Positions 17,042 to 26,551 of a stretch of 64,000 nt of DNA are shown here, one piece after another (positions within the stretch are counted from its first letter, which is position 1; each line of letters opens with the position of its first letter). The notes under the pieces are model-generated. The model saw only the letters and a program-made list of their open reading frames with translations. It was not told the origin of the DNA and searched no databases. The translations under genes were made by a program, and so were the position numbers. Source of the DNA: Arthrobacter sp. CDRTa11. Lineage in GTDB: Bacteria; Actinomycetota; Actinomycetes; Actinomycetales; Micrococcaceae. The stretch lies in assembly GCF_026427775.1 (NCBI RefSeq), contig NZ_CP044532.1, positions 3,906,001-3,970,000 of the forward strand, given 5' to 3'.

Positions 17042-18454
17042 CTATGACATGTTTTGCTCCATGCATTGGCCGATGATCCGTGCACCCTCGGGAAAGGCAC
17101 CCGGGTTCGGTCCGGAGTAGTTGAGCCGAATGAACGCGCCGGCAGGTTCAGCCGGGAACCAGTCCGTGCCCGCCGCGATCATCACCCCGGCCCTTTCACA
17201 GTCGAGCGTCAGCCGCTCAAGGTCGGTCCCGTCAGGCAGGCGCAGCCAGAGGTTCAGCCCTCCCTTGGGCACGTGCTCCAGGTGGGCCTGCGGGATATGC
17301 CCGCGCACGCTGGTGACCAGCAGGTCCCGGCGGGACTGGAGCTGATGGCGGAGGCTTCGCAGGTGCGTCTGCCAGCCCGGTTGGGTCACCACATCGAGCG
17401 CTGCCGCCTGGAGCAGGCCGCTGACGTACATCGATTCGGCTGCCCTGTCGGCAAGGATGCGTTCCCTCGCCGGCCCCCGGGCGATGACCCCGGCGATGCG
17501 GATGGCCGAGGAGACGCTCTTGGTCAGGGAGCGGAGGTAGATGACGTGCCCTGAATCATCCTGGGCGGCAACCGGCACTGGAGTGGTGCTGATGCCAAAG
17601 TCATGCGCCCAGTCATCCTCCACCAGGAAAGCGCCGTACTTCCGCACCACATCAAGGATCTGTTCGCCCCGCCCCGCCGCCCACTGCGCACCGGTGGGAT
17701 TGGCGTAGTTGGGTTGGGCATAAAACAGGCGCGCGCCTGTCTCCTCAAACGCGCGGGCCAAGTCCTCCGGATCGGGACCGTCCGGTCCGCTGGGCAGCGG
17801 GACCACCCGGACACCTGCCTGGGCCGCTGCCAGGATGGCACCCCAATAGGTGGGCGACTCCATCACCAGCGGCTGCCCGCTGCCAGCGAGGGCGCTGAAA
17901 ATGGAGCTCAGTCCGCTCTGGCTTCCCGGCAGGACAATGACATCGCTGGGGTTGGGTGGGGTGATGCCAACCGGCGTGGATGCCCTGAGTTCCTGCGCGA
18001 ACCAGGACTGCAGTTCAGGGAGCCCGGCAGCGGGCGGACGGGAGAGGGCCGCGTCGCCCCGGGCCGCGCGGATGAGCGCCGCCCGGACCAGGCGCTCGGG
18101 CAGGAGCTCCCGGTCCGGGTAGCCGGAGTGGAAGGCGATGGCGTCGTTGGACGCTCCGCGCATGGTGGCCGACGCCGGAGGAAGCGGCGCCTGGGGCGAC
18201 CGCAGGGCAGCAGTCTGCCAGCTGTAGTCCGACGGGCGGGCGGTGCGCACCGCCCGCACAAAGGTGCCGACACCGGGCCTGCTCTCTATCAGGCCTTGAC
18301 CCGTCAGGGTCTGGAGCGCCTTTTGCACGGTCACCGGGCTGGCCTGGTACTCGGCAACCAGTGAACGGGTGGACGGCAGCTTGGCCCCTGGTCCGGCGCC
18401 GGCGATCCAGTCCCTGAGTCGCGTGGCTATCCGCGAACTGCTATCGTTGTTCAT
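17042..18454 (-). CDS. MocR-type GntR regulator with aminotransferase domain
   Basis: The 470-residue protein has a GntR winged helix at the N-terminus (LPSTRSLVAEYQASPVTVQKALQTLTGQGLIESRPGVGTF split over residues about 25-65). A fold-type-I aminotransferase-like domain follows, with VEDDWAHDFG and the PLP-lysine motif SLTKSVSS. MocR regulators use PLP as a sensory cofactor and often govern B6 or amino-acid genes. The start ATG at 18454 overlaps the divergent EamA gene start by two bases. A 12-bp palindrome lies 11 bases upstream, a likely operator. Confidence 0.9.
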   Translation of the reverse strand: MNNDSSSRIATRLRDWIAGAGPGAKLPSTRSLVAEYQASPVTVQKALQTLTGQGLIESRPGVGTFVRAVRTARPSDYSWQTAALRSPQAPLPPASATMRGASNDAIAFHSGYPDRELLPERLVRAALIRAARGDAALSRPPAAGLPELQSWFAQELRASTPVGITPPNPSDVIVLPGSQSGLSSIFSALAGSGQPLVMESPTYWGAILAAAQAGVRVVPLPSGPDGPDPEDLARAFEETGARLFYAQPNYANPTGAQWAAGRGEQILDVVRKYGAFLVEDDWAHDFGISTTPVPVAAQDDSGHVIYLRSLTKSVSSAIRIAGVIARGPARERILADRAAESMYVSGLLQAAALDVVTQPGWQTHLRSLRHQLQSRRDLLVTSVRGHIPQAHLEHVPKGGLNLWLRLPDGTDLERLTLDCERAGVMIAAGTDWFPAEPAGAFIRLNYSGPNPGAFPEGARIIGQCMEQNMS

Positions 18455-19469
18455 GAGAGATAAGAGTAGCGCTACTGCGCAAAAAGAACCAGTGCTACCC
18501 GCCAGCCGCCCCACCGGACTGTGGTGGGGTCTGCTGGGAGTAGCGGCTTTCTCGCTGACGATACCGTTGACGCGGGTTGCCGTCGCAGGCCTGGCTCCGC
18601 TTTTTATCGGGTCTGGCCGTGCTGTCCTGGCCGCGTTCCTGGCGGCTGCCGCCCTTGCCCTCACCCGGCAGCGCCTTCCCCAGGGTACGCAGTGGTTGCG
18701 CCTGATGGTAGTGTCCGCCGGCGTCGTGGTGGGTTTCCCGCTGCTGACCACCTTCGCGCTGACTGCCGTGCCCGCCAGCCACGGCGCCGTCGTCGTCGGA
18801 CTGCTGCCCGCCGCCACGGCGACAGCAGCGGTCCTCCGCGGACGTGAACGGCCCCCGCCAGCCTTCTGGGCAATCACCCTGGCCGGGGCGCTGGCTGCCA
18901 TCGTGTTTGCCTTCACCCAATCAGGCAGCTTCGGCCAGCTGCACTGGGCGGACCTGCTCATCCTCGGGGCGGTGGTGGCGGCGGCAGTCGGCTATGCCGA
19001 AGGCGGGCTTCTAGCCCGCGAGCTGGGTTCATGGCAGACCATATCCTGGGCGCTGGTCCTCGCCTCGCCGCTGATGGCCGCCCTGACAGCGCTGTCCATC
19101 TCGCAGCAGCCACCGGCCGGCACGTTCTGGCAATGGGCCGCTTTTGCCTACCTTGGCGTGGTCAGCATGTTCCTCGGCTTCTTTGCGTGGTACCGCGGCC
19201 TGGCCATTGGCCCCATCTCCCACGTCAGCCAGATCCAGCTCATCCAGCCCGTGCTCAGCATTTGCTGGGCCGCTCTTCTGCTGGGCGAGTCCCTCACCCC
19301 GACAACCCTCATCGGCGGCATCGCCGTTATCCTCTGCGCCGGCGCCGCCGTCCGCGTCAGGCTCCGTCCGGCACCCGCTGCCGGCACCGCTCCGCCCACC
19401 ACAGAAGCACTAGAAACAGCAAAGGAAATCCACGATGTACATCCCAGCCCACTTCACAGCAGGCCCTGA
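18453..19469 (+). CDS. EamA/DMT family transporter
   Basis: About 338 residues with roughly ten membrane segments and two EamA repeats (from GLWWGLLGVAAFSLTIPLTRVA, and from WADLLILGAVVAAAVGYAEGG). Such transporters export amino acids or small metabolites. The ATG at 18453 shares bases with the divergent MocR ATG; a GTG at 18492 (after the 12-bp palindrome) is an alternative start that keeps all membrane segments and leaves room for an operator. The last 35 bases overlap the PaiB gene. Likely controlled by the divergent MocR regulator. Confidence 0.85.
   Translation: MRDKSSATAQKEPVLPASRPTGLWWGLLGVAAFSLTIPLTRVAVAGLAPLFIGSGRAVLAAFLAAAALALTRQRLPQGTQWLRLMVVSAGVVVGFPLLTTFALTAVPASHGAVVVGLLPAATATAAVLRGRERPPPAFWAITLAGALAAIVFAFTQSGSFGQLHWADLLILGAVVAAAVGYAEGGLLARELGSWQTISWALVLASPLMAALTALSISQQPPAGTFWQWAAFAYLGVVSMFLGFFAWYRGLAIGPISHVSQIQLIQPVLSICWAALLLGESLTPTTLIGGIAVILCAGAAVRVRLRPAPAAGTAPPTTEALETAKEIHDVHPSPLHSRP
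18465..18476. promoter_or_regulatory. Perfect 12-bp palindrome AGTAGCGCTACT, likely MocR operator
   Basis: A perfect dyad only 11 bases beyond the MocR start and just inside or before the EamA start. Its position in the tiny divergent promoter makes it the best operator candidate. Confidence 0.55.
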
Positions 19470-20058
19470 GGCACTCCACGCGCTCCTCAACCGCCCGGCC
19501 GCCGCCAACCTGGTCACCATGACCGCGCACGGCATGCTCGCCACCTTGCTGCCGTTTGTCTACGATCCGTCCGTGGGCGAACACGGTGCCCTGCAGGCGC
19601 ACGTGGCCCGAAACAACACCCAGTGGTCCGAACCTGCAATCGGCGAGTCCCTCGTGCTCATCCAGGGTGCCGACGCCTACATTTCGCCCTCTTGGTATGC
19701 GTCAAAGGCCGAGCATGGACGCGTGGTGCCCACCTGGAACTACTCCACCGCGCATGTCTACGGAAAGCTCGTCATCCACGATGACCCCGCCTGGCTGGAC
19801 AGCCTGGTCAGGCGGCTCACAGACCGTCACGAAGCCGCTTCCGAGCGGCCCTGGTCTGTGGATGATGCACCGGCGCGGTACATCGCCGGCCAACTGCGGG
19901 CGATTGTCGGCGTCGAACTGCTCATCACCAGGATCGAAGCCAAAACCAAACTCAGCCAGAACCGGCCCGACGCGGACATCAACGGCGTGGTCTCCGGCCT
20001 TCAGGCGAGCGGGCAGGCAGAGAGCGCTGCCGACGTCGAGCGGGCCCAGGGGCGCTAG
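19435..20058 (+). CDS. PaiB-type FMN-binding protein
   Basis: The 207-residue protein matches the FMN-binding negative-regulator (PaiB) family. It begins MYIPAHF, then has LVTMTAHGMLATLLPF, HVARNNTQW, and SPSWYASKAEHGRVVPTWNY, the family's central motif, followed by DRHEA and a C-terminal KTKLSQNRP. Bacillus PaiB affects sporulation and protease gene expression; most homologues are uncharacterised flavin-binding split-barrel proteins. The start lies inside the EamA gene after AAAGGAAA. The MocR-EamA-PaiB grouping suggests a shared role in amine or vitamin B6-related metabolite handling. Confidence 0.9.
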   Translation: MYIPAHFTAGPEALHALLNRPAAANLVTMTAHGMLATLLPFVYDPSVGEHGALQAHVARNNTQWSEPAIGESLVLIQGADAYISPSWYASKAEHGRVVPTWNYSTAHVYGKLVIHDDPAWLDSLVRRLTDRHEAASERPWSVDDAPARYIAGQLRAIVGVELLITRIEAKTKLSQNRPDADINGVVSGLQASGQAESAADVERAQGR

Positions 20059-20072
20059 CCTCCACCGACACG

Positions 20073-21605
20073 TCAGGCGCGGGAGAACTCGTCCTCGCTG
20101 GCGGCCGGGCCGTTGACAGCTTCCTTCGCCTCGATGAAGCGCTCGTTGAGGCGTGAGTGGCGCTGGCCGTAGGAGAAGTAGATGATGATGCCGATGACCA
20201 GCCAGATGGCGAAGAAAATCCAGGTTTCCACGGCCAGGTTTGTCATCAGGTAAAGGCACAGCAGGGCCGAAACCACTGGCAGGACCTTGCCGAACGGCAC
20301 GCGGAAGGAGGGCTTGAGGTCCGGGCGCTTCTTCCGCAGCACCAGGATGCCCAGGCTCACCATGACAAACGCCGACAATGTGCCGATGTTGATCATTTCT
20401 TCCAGCAGGTCCACGTTGGTCAGGCCGGCGACGAGTGCGACGGCGGCGCCGCAGATCACCTGGAGGCGCACCGGCGTCGAACGCTTTTCACTGGTCTTGG
20501 ACAGTGAGCGCGGCAGCAGGCCGTCGCGGCTCATGGCCAGGACCACTCGGGACAGGCCCATCAGAAGGACCATAATCACGGTGGTCAGGCCCACCAGGGA
20601 TCCGAAGGCGATGACCTTGGCGGCGGAGGTATCACCCACCGCTTCAAAGGCGGTGGTGAGCGTGGGGCTCTCGGCCTCGGCCAGCTCCGTGTAGGACACC
20701 ATGCCGGTCAGGGCCAGGGACACCAGGATATAAAGCAGGGTCACGACGGCGAGGCCACCGAAAATGCCGCGCGGCAGGGTCTTCTGGGGGTTCTTGACTT
20801 CCTCGGCCGAGGTGGCCACCACGTCGAAACCGATAAAGGCGAAGAATACCAAGGCTGCACCGGCGAAGATGCCCAGGGTTCCGTACTGGGCAGGTGCGGC
20901 GCCGGTGAGGAAGCCGAAGAACGACTGCTTGAGCACGTCGGCGGCACCGCTCCCGGCCGTTGGTTCTGCAGCGGGGATGAAGGGGGTGTAGTTTTCGAAC
21001 TTCACGTAGGTGAAGCCCACCACGATCACAAAGAGGACCACGGCGATCTTGATGAGTGTGAAGATGTTGCCAACGCGGGCAGAAAGCTTGGTGCCCAGGA
21101 CCAGGAGCACGGTGAACACGGCCACGATCAGGAACGCGCCCCAGTAGAGGTCAACGCCGCCAAGGGAGAGGGCCGGCGGAACATCTGCGCCCATCAGGGC
21201 GAACACCTTGCTGAGGTAGATGCCCCAGTACTTGGCAATCACGGCGGCGGCGGTGAAAAGCTCCAGGATCAGGTTCCAGCCGATGATCCACGCCAGCAGC
21301 TCACCCATGGTGGCGTACGTGAAGACGTATGCCGAACCTGCAACGGGGATGGCGGTGGCGAATTCGGCGTAGCACATGATGGCCAGCGCGCACGTGACGG
21401 CGGCGATGGCGAAGGACAATGTCACCGCGGGGCCGGAGAAGTTGGCGGCAGCCTTGGCACCTACGGAAAAGATGCCGGCGCCGACAGCAACGGCAACGCC
21501 CATAATCATGAGGTCCCAGGTGCTGAGCGAGCGCTTGAGCTTGCGTCCGGGTTCATCGGCGTCGGCCATTGACTGCTCGATTGATTTGGTCCGGAGAAGG
21601 TTCAT
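20073..21605 (-). CDS. APC-superfamily amino acid permease (CAT type)
   Basis: A 510-residue permease with 12-14 membrane segments. The first segment carries the APC signature MGVAVAVGAGIFSVGAKAA. The sixth-segment region holds FFAFIGFDVVATSAEEVKNPQKTLP, typical of the cationic amino acid transporter subgroup. It would import amino acids by proton symport or exchange. It stands alone, convergent with the PaiB gene 14 bases away. The AUG is preceded by ATCCCCT, a weak ribosome site. Confidence 0.93.
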   Translation of the reverse strand: MNLLRTKSIEQSMADADEPGRKLKRSLSTWDLMIMGVAVAVGAGIFSVGAKAAANFSGPAVTLSFAIAAVTCALAIMCYAEFATAIPVAGSAYVFTYATMGELLAWIIGWNLILELFTAAAVIAKYWGIYLSKVFALMGADVPPALSLGGVDLYWGAFLIVAVFTVLLVLGTKLSARVGNIFTLIKIAVVLFVIVVGFTYVKFENYTPFIPAAEPTAGSGAADVLKQSFFGFLTGAAPAQYGTLGIFAGAALVFFAFIGFDVVATSAEEVKNPQKTLPRGIFGGLAVVTLLYILVSLALTGMVSYTELAEAESPTLTTAFEAVGDTSAAKVIAFGSLVGLTTVIMVLLMGLSRVVLAMSRDGLLPRSLSKTSEKRSTPVRLQVICGAAVALVAGLTNVDLLEEMINIGTLSAFVMVSLGILVLRKKRPDLKPSFRVPFGKVLPVVSALLCLYLMTNLAVETWIFFAIWLVIGIIIYFSYGQRHSRLNERFIEAKEAVNGPAASEDEFSRA

Positions 21606-21730
21606 AGGGGATCACAATCCTGGTTTATGAAGGAAACAGACCTATCCACGATAATGTCCACCTGCTGGACGGTTCCAACTGTCCCGTATGGTGAGACGCC
21701 CCTAACGCCGAAGTTAATTGCGGAAAACAC

Positions 21731-21760
21731 CTTGAGGCCCTCCTTTTGGAGGGCCTCAAG
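21731..21760 (-). terminator. Terminator after the alcohol/aldehyde dehydrogenase operon
   Basis: Thirteen-base perfect arms (CTTGAGGCCCTCC at 21731-21743 and complement at 21748-21760) with a 4-nt loop. On the minus strand it is followed by GTGTTTTCC. It lies 19 bases past the DUF779 stop. Confidence 0.8.
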
Positions 21761-21778
21761 GCTAAAGCATCGAACTGC

Positions 21779-22228
21779 CTAGGCAGGCCAGTCCATCAGG
21801 GTGGACCGGATCAGGAAGCGTTTGCCTTCCGGTGATTCCACCGAGAATCCGCTGCCCCGGCCCGGAACCACATCCACTGTCAGATGGGTGTGGCTCCAGT
21901 AGCCGAACTGTTCCCGCGACATCCAGAACTCCAGCGGCTGTCCTTGCCCGGGGCCGCCCGGCGGGTCGGACGTGACGCCACCGCCGGTCCCGGCTCCAGA
22001 CAAGTCGAACAGACCCAGCAGGACGTCGGAGTCGCCGGTGATGAACTCGCCGGCCGGGTAACACATGGGCGAGGAGCCGTCGCAGCATCCGCCTGACTGG
22101 TGGAACATCAGAGGCCCGTGCTGAATCCACAGTTTCCTCAGCAACTCCACGGCCACGGCGGTGAGCGCCACCCGGGAGAAGTCCTCCCCGGGCAGCGTCA
22201 CTGCGGCGTCAAGCCTCTCCCTGGGCAT
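21779..22228 (-). CDS. DUF779 family protein
   Basis: The 149-residue protein shows the family hallmarks FHQSGGCCDGSSPMCYPAGEF and WSHTHLTVDVVPGRGSGFS. DUF779 genes commonly accompany NAD-dependent acetaldehyde dehydrogenases, as here. The paired cysteines and histidines suggest a metal site, but this is inference. Its ATG overlaps the alcohol dehydrogenase stop (ATGA), so it is translationally coupled as the last gene of the operon. Confidence 0.9.
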   Translation of the reverse strand: MPRERLDAAVTLPGEDFSRVALTAVAVELLRKLWIQHGPLMFHQSGGCCDGSSPMCYPAGEFITGDSDVLLGLFDLSGAGTGGGVTSDPPGGPGQGQPLEFWMSREQFGYWSHTHLTVDVVPGRGSGFSVESPEGKRFLIRSTLMDWPA

Positions 22229-23250
22229 CAGAACCTCAGAACCACGCGGCCGTCGATCTTGGCGTGCTTCATTTCGTCCAGGACCGCATTGACTTCGGAG
22301 AGCTCCCGGACGGAAACCGTGGGGTGGATCTTGCCCTGGGCATAGAATTCCAAAGCCTCCTCCAGGTCCTGCCGTGTCCCCACGATGGAACCGCGGACCG
22401 TCAGGCCCTTGAGCACGATCTCGAAGATGGGCGCCGGAAAGTCGCCCGGCGGCAGCCCATTGAACACAATCGTCCCGCCGCGCCGGGCCATGCCGATCGC
22501 CTGTCCGAAAGCTGACGGGTGCACTGCAGTGACCAGGACTCCATGGCAACCTCCGGTTTCGCGCTGGATGACTTCGACGGGATCCTCGTGCAGGGCATTG
22601 ACGGTAAGCTCCGCTCCGTGGGCCTTCGCCAGGGCCAGCTTGTCGTCGGCGATGTCCACTGCCGCAACGCGCAGGCCCATGGCCACGGCATACTGGACCG
22701 CAATGTGCCCCAATCCGCCGATGCCGGAGATGGTGACCCACTGCCCCGGCCTGGTTTCCGTCATCTTCAGGCCCTTGTAAACCGTGACGCCGGCACAGAG
22801 CACGGGTGCCACTTCCACGGGGTCCGAGCCGGCAGGGATCCTGGCCGCAAAACGGGTATCGACCAGCATGTACTCGCCGAAGGAGCCGTCCACGCTGTAG
22901 CCCGCATTTTTCTGCGCCTCACAGAGCGTCTCCCAGCCCGTACGGCAGTACTGGCAGTCCCCGCAGGCGGACCAGAGCCAGGCGTTACCCACAAGGTCCC
23001 CCACAGCCAGGTCTGTAACGCCTGCTCCGAGGGCAACTACTTCGCCCACTCCTTCATGGCCCGGAACGAACGGCGGGGAGGGCTTGACGGGCCAGTCTCC
23101 CTCGGCCGCGTGCAGGTCAGTGTGGCAGACACCTGTGGTGAGCACCTTGACCAGTGCTTCCCCTGGCCCCGGGGTGGGGATTGGGAGGTCAAGAATCTGC
23201 AGGTCCTTGCCGAATTCGGTTACTACTGCTGCGTGCATTGTCGTCGTCAT
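22228..23250 (-). CDS. adhP: Zinc-dependent alcohol dehydrogenase (AdhP type)
   Basis: A 340-residue medium-chain dehydrogenase. Catalytic zinc ligands are Cys42 (TGVCHTD), His65-Glu66 (PGHEGVG) and Cys at about 152. The structural zinc loop has Cys96, 99, 102 and 110. The NAD-binding Rossmann motif is GIGGLGHIAVQYA. It would oxidise ethanol or similar primary alcohols to aldehydes, feeding the aldehyde dehydrogenase 60 bases upstream in the same operon. Length and motif spacing match AdhP/ADH-T. Confidence 0.94.
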   Translation of the reverse strand: MTTTMHAAVVTEFGKDLQILDLPIPTPGPGEALVKVLTTGVCHTDLHAAEGDWPVKPSPPFVPGHEGVGEVVALGAGVTDLAVGDLVGNAWLWSACGDCQYCRTGWETLCEAQKNAGYSVDGSFGEYMLVDTRFAARIPAGSDPVEVAPVLCAGVTVYKGLKMTETRPGQWVTISGIGGLGHIAVQYAVAMGLRVAAVDIADDKLALAKAHGAELTVNALHEDPVEVIQRETGGCHGVLVTAVHPSAFGQAIGMARRGGTIVFNGLPPGDFPAPIFEIVLKGLTVRGSIVGTRQDLEEALEFYAQGKIHPTVSVRELSEVNAVLDEMKHAKIDGRVVLRF

Positions 23251-23310
23251 TGGCGATCCTTGCGTTGTTTTTGGATGGGTCTCGTTGAAAACTGTCGAAC
23301 GTCAGCTGGC

Positions 23311-24834
23311 CTAGAAGAAACCCAGCTTGTTTTCGTTGTAGCTGACCAGCAGGTTCTTGGTCTGCTGGTAGTGGTCCAGCATCATGGAGTGGTTCTCACG
23401 CCCGATGCCTGAGGACTTGTAGCCGCCAAACGCGGCGCCGGCCGGGTAGGCGTGGTAGTTGTTGACCCAGACGCGGCCGGCCTGGATTTCACGCCCGGCG
23501 CGGTAGGCCACGTTGCCGTTGCGGGACCAGACCCCGGCGCCGAGGCCGTAGAGGGTGTCGTTGGCGATGCCCATGGCGTCGTTGTAGTCGCTGAACTTCG
23601 CCACGGAGACAACGGGCCCGAAGATTTCCTCCTGGAAGATCCGCATCTTGTTGTGGCCTTCGAACACAGTGGGCTGGACGTAGAAGCCGCCGGCGAGGTC
23701 CCCGGGCAGTTCGGCGCGGCCGCCGCCGGTCAGCAGCTTGGCGCCTTCCTGCTTGCCGATATCGATGTAGGAGAGGATCTTTTCCAGCTGGTCGTTCGAG
23801 GCCTGGGCACCCACCTGGGTTTCGGTGTCCAGCGGGTTCCCCTGGATCATCTTCTCCACCCGGGCAACAGCGTCCGCCATAAAGGACTCGTAAATGTCCT
23901 CCTGGACCAGGGCGCGGGACGGGCAGGTGCAGACCTCGCCCTGGTTGAAGGCAAACAGCGCGAAGCCCTCCTGGGCCTTGTCGTAGAACGCGTCGTTGGA
24001 CTCGGCCACGTCGTTGAAGAAGATGTTGGGGCTCTTGCCGCCAAGCTCCAGGGTGACCGGAATCAGGTTCTGGCTGGCGTACTGGCTGATCAGCCGCCCG
24101 GTGGTGGTCTCGCCGGTGAAGGCGATCTTGCGGATCCGGGGGCTGGACGCCAGCGGTTTGCCGGCCTCCACACCAAAGCCGTTCACGACGTTCAGGACAC
24201 CGGCCGGAAGAAGGTCGCCGATGAGCTCCATCAGGACCAGAATGGACGACGGCGTCTGCTCGGCCGGCTTGAGGACCACGGCGTTGCCCGCCGCGAGGGC
24301 CGGGGCGAGCTTCCAGACGGCCATCAGGATGGGGAAGTTCCAGGGGATAATTTGGCCAACGACGCCGAGGGGCTCGTGGTAGTGGTAGGCCGTTGTGTCC
24401 TCGTCCAGCTGGGACAGCCGGCCTTCCTGGGCGCGGACGGCCGAGGCGAAGTAGCGGAAGTGGTCAGCCGCAAGCGGGATGTCCGCGTTCAGGGTCTCGC
24501 GGATGGGCTTGCCGTTGTCCCAGGATTCGGCCACAGCCAGCATCTCGAGGTTCTCATCGATCCGATCGGCAATCTTGTTCAGGATGGCGGCGCGCTCTGC
24601 CACCGATGTCTTTCCCCAGGACGGCGCGATCTTGTGGGCGGCATCCAGGGCCAGCTCGATGTCCTCTGCCGTACCGCGGGCCACCTCGCAAAAGGCCTTG
24701 CCCGTGACAGGGGTGATGTTCTCGAAGTACTGGCCCTTGACCGGGGCAACCCATTCGCCGCCGATCCAGTTCTCGTACCGGTCCTTGAAAGTGACCTTTG
24801 AGCCCTCGGTACCGGGCTGTGCATAAACAGTCAT
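23311..24834 (-). CDS. Acetaldehyde/aldehyde dehydrogenase (ExaC/AldA type)
   Basis: A 507-residue NAD-dependent aldehyde dehydrogenase. Oxyanion Asn is in PWNFP (residue 166), the general-base Glu263 in LELGGKSPN, and the catalytic cysteine is Cys302 in [11 protein letters not shown]. The motif with paired cysteines is typical of the ExaC/AldA subgroup oxidising acetaldehyde to acetate. An AAGGAG site precedes the ATG. It heads the aldehyde dehydrogenase-AdhP-DUF779 operon and lies next to a GAF-domain regulator, as in other acetaldehyde operons. Confidence 0.94.
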   Translation of the reverse strand: MTVYAQPGTEGSKVTFKDRYENWIGGEWVAPVKGQYFENITPVTGKAFCEVARGTAEDIELALDAAHKIAPSWGKTSVAERAAILNKIADRIDENLEMLAVAESWDNGKPIRETLNADIPLAADHFRYFASAVRAQEGRLSQLDEDTTAYHYHEPLGVVGQIIPWNFPILMAVWKLAPALAAGNAVVLKPAEQTPSSILVLMELIGDLLPAGVLNVVNGFGVEAGKPLASSPRIRKIAFTGETTTGRLISQYASQNLIPVTLELGGKSPNIFFNDVAESNDAFYDKAQEGFALFAFNQGEVCTCPSRALVQEDIYESFMADAVARVEKMIQGNPLDTETQVGAQASNDQLEKILSYIDIGKQEGAKLLTGGGRAELPGDLAGGFYVQPTVFEGHNKMRIFQEEIFGPVVSVAKFSDYNDAMGIANDTLYGLGAGVWSRNGNVAYRAGREIQAGRVWVNNYHAYPAGAAFGGYKSSGIGRENHSMMLDHYQQTKNLLVSYNENKLGFF

Positions 24835-24905
24835 TGCTAGCTCCTTTGCTCCGCATGAAGGTGGCGGCCTGATGGCGGCGTTCACCGTTGCCTTCAGCGT
24901 AGGAG

Positions 24906-24935
24906 CGGGAGGGTTGCAGCCAGGTTGCACTATTG
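24906..24935. promoter_or_regulatory. Direct repeat GGTTGCA in the aldehyde dehydrogenase promoter region
   Basis: Two copies of GGTTGCA (about 24912 and 24923, 11 bases apart) and a third related AGGTTGCG near 24953 lie in the gap between the regulator's 3' end and the aldehyde dehydrogenase start. The helical-turn spacing suggests an activator site for the adjacent GAF-type regulator. Confidence 0.4.
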
Positions 24936-24981
24936 TGAGCCAGCTAACAGCAAAGGTTGCGCGACCGGCTGAAGCTGGAGG

Positions 24982-26328
24982 TTAGGCGCTGAGTTCGGCT
25001 TCCAGCCGCTCGAGATCGGCGACGACGGCTGCCCGCTTCGGCGAGCGCGGCGCCAGCAGTTTGAGGGCGGCAATCCGCACGCCGACGTCGTCTCTTGCTT
25101 CAGGAAGCTCCGCATACTTGAGCAGGGTCTCGGCACTGCCGTCCGTCAGGACAGCCTCGCGCATCAGCGAGGAAACCCTGTCCCGGAGGACTGCGACACC
25201 CGGCGCCTCAGACTTCGGCAGCACCGCTCCCCGGTAAATTTCCAGGGCGATGCGGTGCGCTCCGCGTTGCAGGCAGCTCAGCACCTGGCCGGAGTCGGGC
25301 ACCAGGTCCATGGTGAGCTTGTACGGGCGCGACCCGGGAACAGCGGCAGGGTTGAGCTGTTGGAGGATTTTTCGCAGCCGGACCATTTCCGCGCGGAGAG
25401 TCATGGTGGAGGCATCACCCGGGTAGAGCAGGACACAGAGCTCCTCCGCGCTCAGTCCGTCGGGATGGGCGCTCAGCAGGGCCAGGATCTCACTGTGCCG
25501 GGCGGAGAGCGCCACCGTTTTCCCTTCGATGCTCAGCAGCGCCTGGTCACGGCCCAGGAGCTGCAGGCTGTTCCGGTAAAGGCTGCCCTCCTTCACGGCC
25601 CCTGCGGCACTGCCGGTGTTCCGCCGTCGGACGGGCCGGTCCGCAACGGATGCCGCCAACTGAAGCCGCTCAATGCGCAACTGTGCCTGCGCGGCGGCCA
25701 CGGTGGCTTCAACGAGGGACAGGGTGTGCGGCGCCACCGCCGTGGCACCGCCGGTGATATCCACAACGCCCAGCAGGGCACCGGAATCAGGATCATGGAA
25801 CGGTACGGCCGTACAGCTCCAGGGATGGACTGAACGCTGGTAGTGCTCGGCCCCGGAAATCTGGATCCCCCGGCCCAGGGCCAGGGCCGTACCGGGGGCG
25901 CTGGTACCCACCGTGGCTTCGGACCAGTCGGCGCCGGGAACGAACATCATGCCTTCAGCACGGCTCAGCAAGGCGGCATCGCCTTCCACCCACAACAGGC
26001 GCCCGACGTCGTCACCCACGGCTACCAGCAGGCCGGCGTCATGGCTGGGCTGAACCAGGAGCTTGTGGATCACCGGCATGATGCTGGCCAGCGGGTGCTG
26101 GCTGCGATATTCCTCCAGCTCGTCCGTGTCCATGACCAGCGGGGCCTCGGGGTTATCGGGGTTGGCCCTGAAGCCGGCGGAGCGTTGCCAGGATTCCCGG
26201 ATAAGTTGACGCAGGCCAGGGACTTCACCTGTCTCGGGGAGAACGAGTCCCTGGGCGCCGATGTGTTCGTGCGCTGCCGAGGCATGCTTGTGCAGCAGTT
26301 CCAGTGCATCCTTGCCGAGCGCTCGCAT
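24982..26328 (-). CDS. GAF-domain transcriptional regulator (AcoR/AdhR-like sensor)
   Basis: A 448-residue regulator. The N-terminal part (residues about 40-215: RQLIRESWQRSAGF, SHDAGLLVAVGDDVGRLLW, SEATVGTSAPGTAL) matches the sensor module of AcoR-type activators. It lacks an AAA+ sigma-54 domain. The C-terminal part (about 275-345) has ALSARHSEILALLSAHPDGLSAEELCVLLY, a winged-helix-like region. Such proteins activate acetaldehyde dehydrogenase operons in actinobacteria, and it sits 147 bases upstream of one in the same orientation. Confidence 0.85.
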   Translation of the reverse strand: MRALGKDALELLHKHASAAHEHIGAQGLVLPETGEVPGLRQLIRESWQRSAGFRANPDNPEAPLVMDTDELEEYRSQHPLASIMPVIHKLLVQPSHDAGLLVAVGDDVGRLLWVEGDAALLSRAEGMMFVPGADWSEATVGTSAPGTALALGRGIQISGAEHYQRSVHPWSCTAVPFHDPDSGALLGVVDITGGATAVAPHTLSLVEATVAAAQAQLRIERLQLAASVADRPVRRRNTGSAAGAVKEGSLYRNSLQLLGRDQALLSIEGKTVALSARHSEILALLSAHPDGLSAEELCVLLYPGDASTMTLRAEMVRLRKILQQLNPAAVPGSRPYKLTMDLVPDSGQVLSCLQRGAHRIALEIYRGAVLPKSEAPGVAVLRDRVSSLMREAVLTDGSAETLLKYAELPEARDDVGVRIAALKLLAPRSPKRAAVVADLERLEAELSA

Positions 26329-26551
26329 AGTGCGGCAAGTCTAGTCCCGCCCGGGGGCTTTGCCTGCACTGATTTTCTAAGGAAGCTTGCTGCCAGGCTC
26401 AAAATTGGCGCACCAGCACCGCAGTTTCCACCAAGGACTCGCGCTGAAACCCCGGGATTGGCCGTACGGAGGGAAAACCTGCAGCTAACGTTAGTCCCAG
26501 CCGCTTTAGCTGCGGCCGCAATGAGACTAAGGAAGAGCCATCCGTTTCCCC

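Noticed and set aside
23452..24801. 449-residue open frame antisense to the aldehyde dehydrogenase
   Set aside because: Shadow frame; the dehydrogenase motifs are on the other strand.
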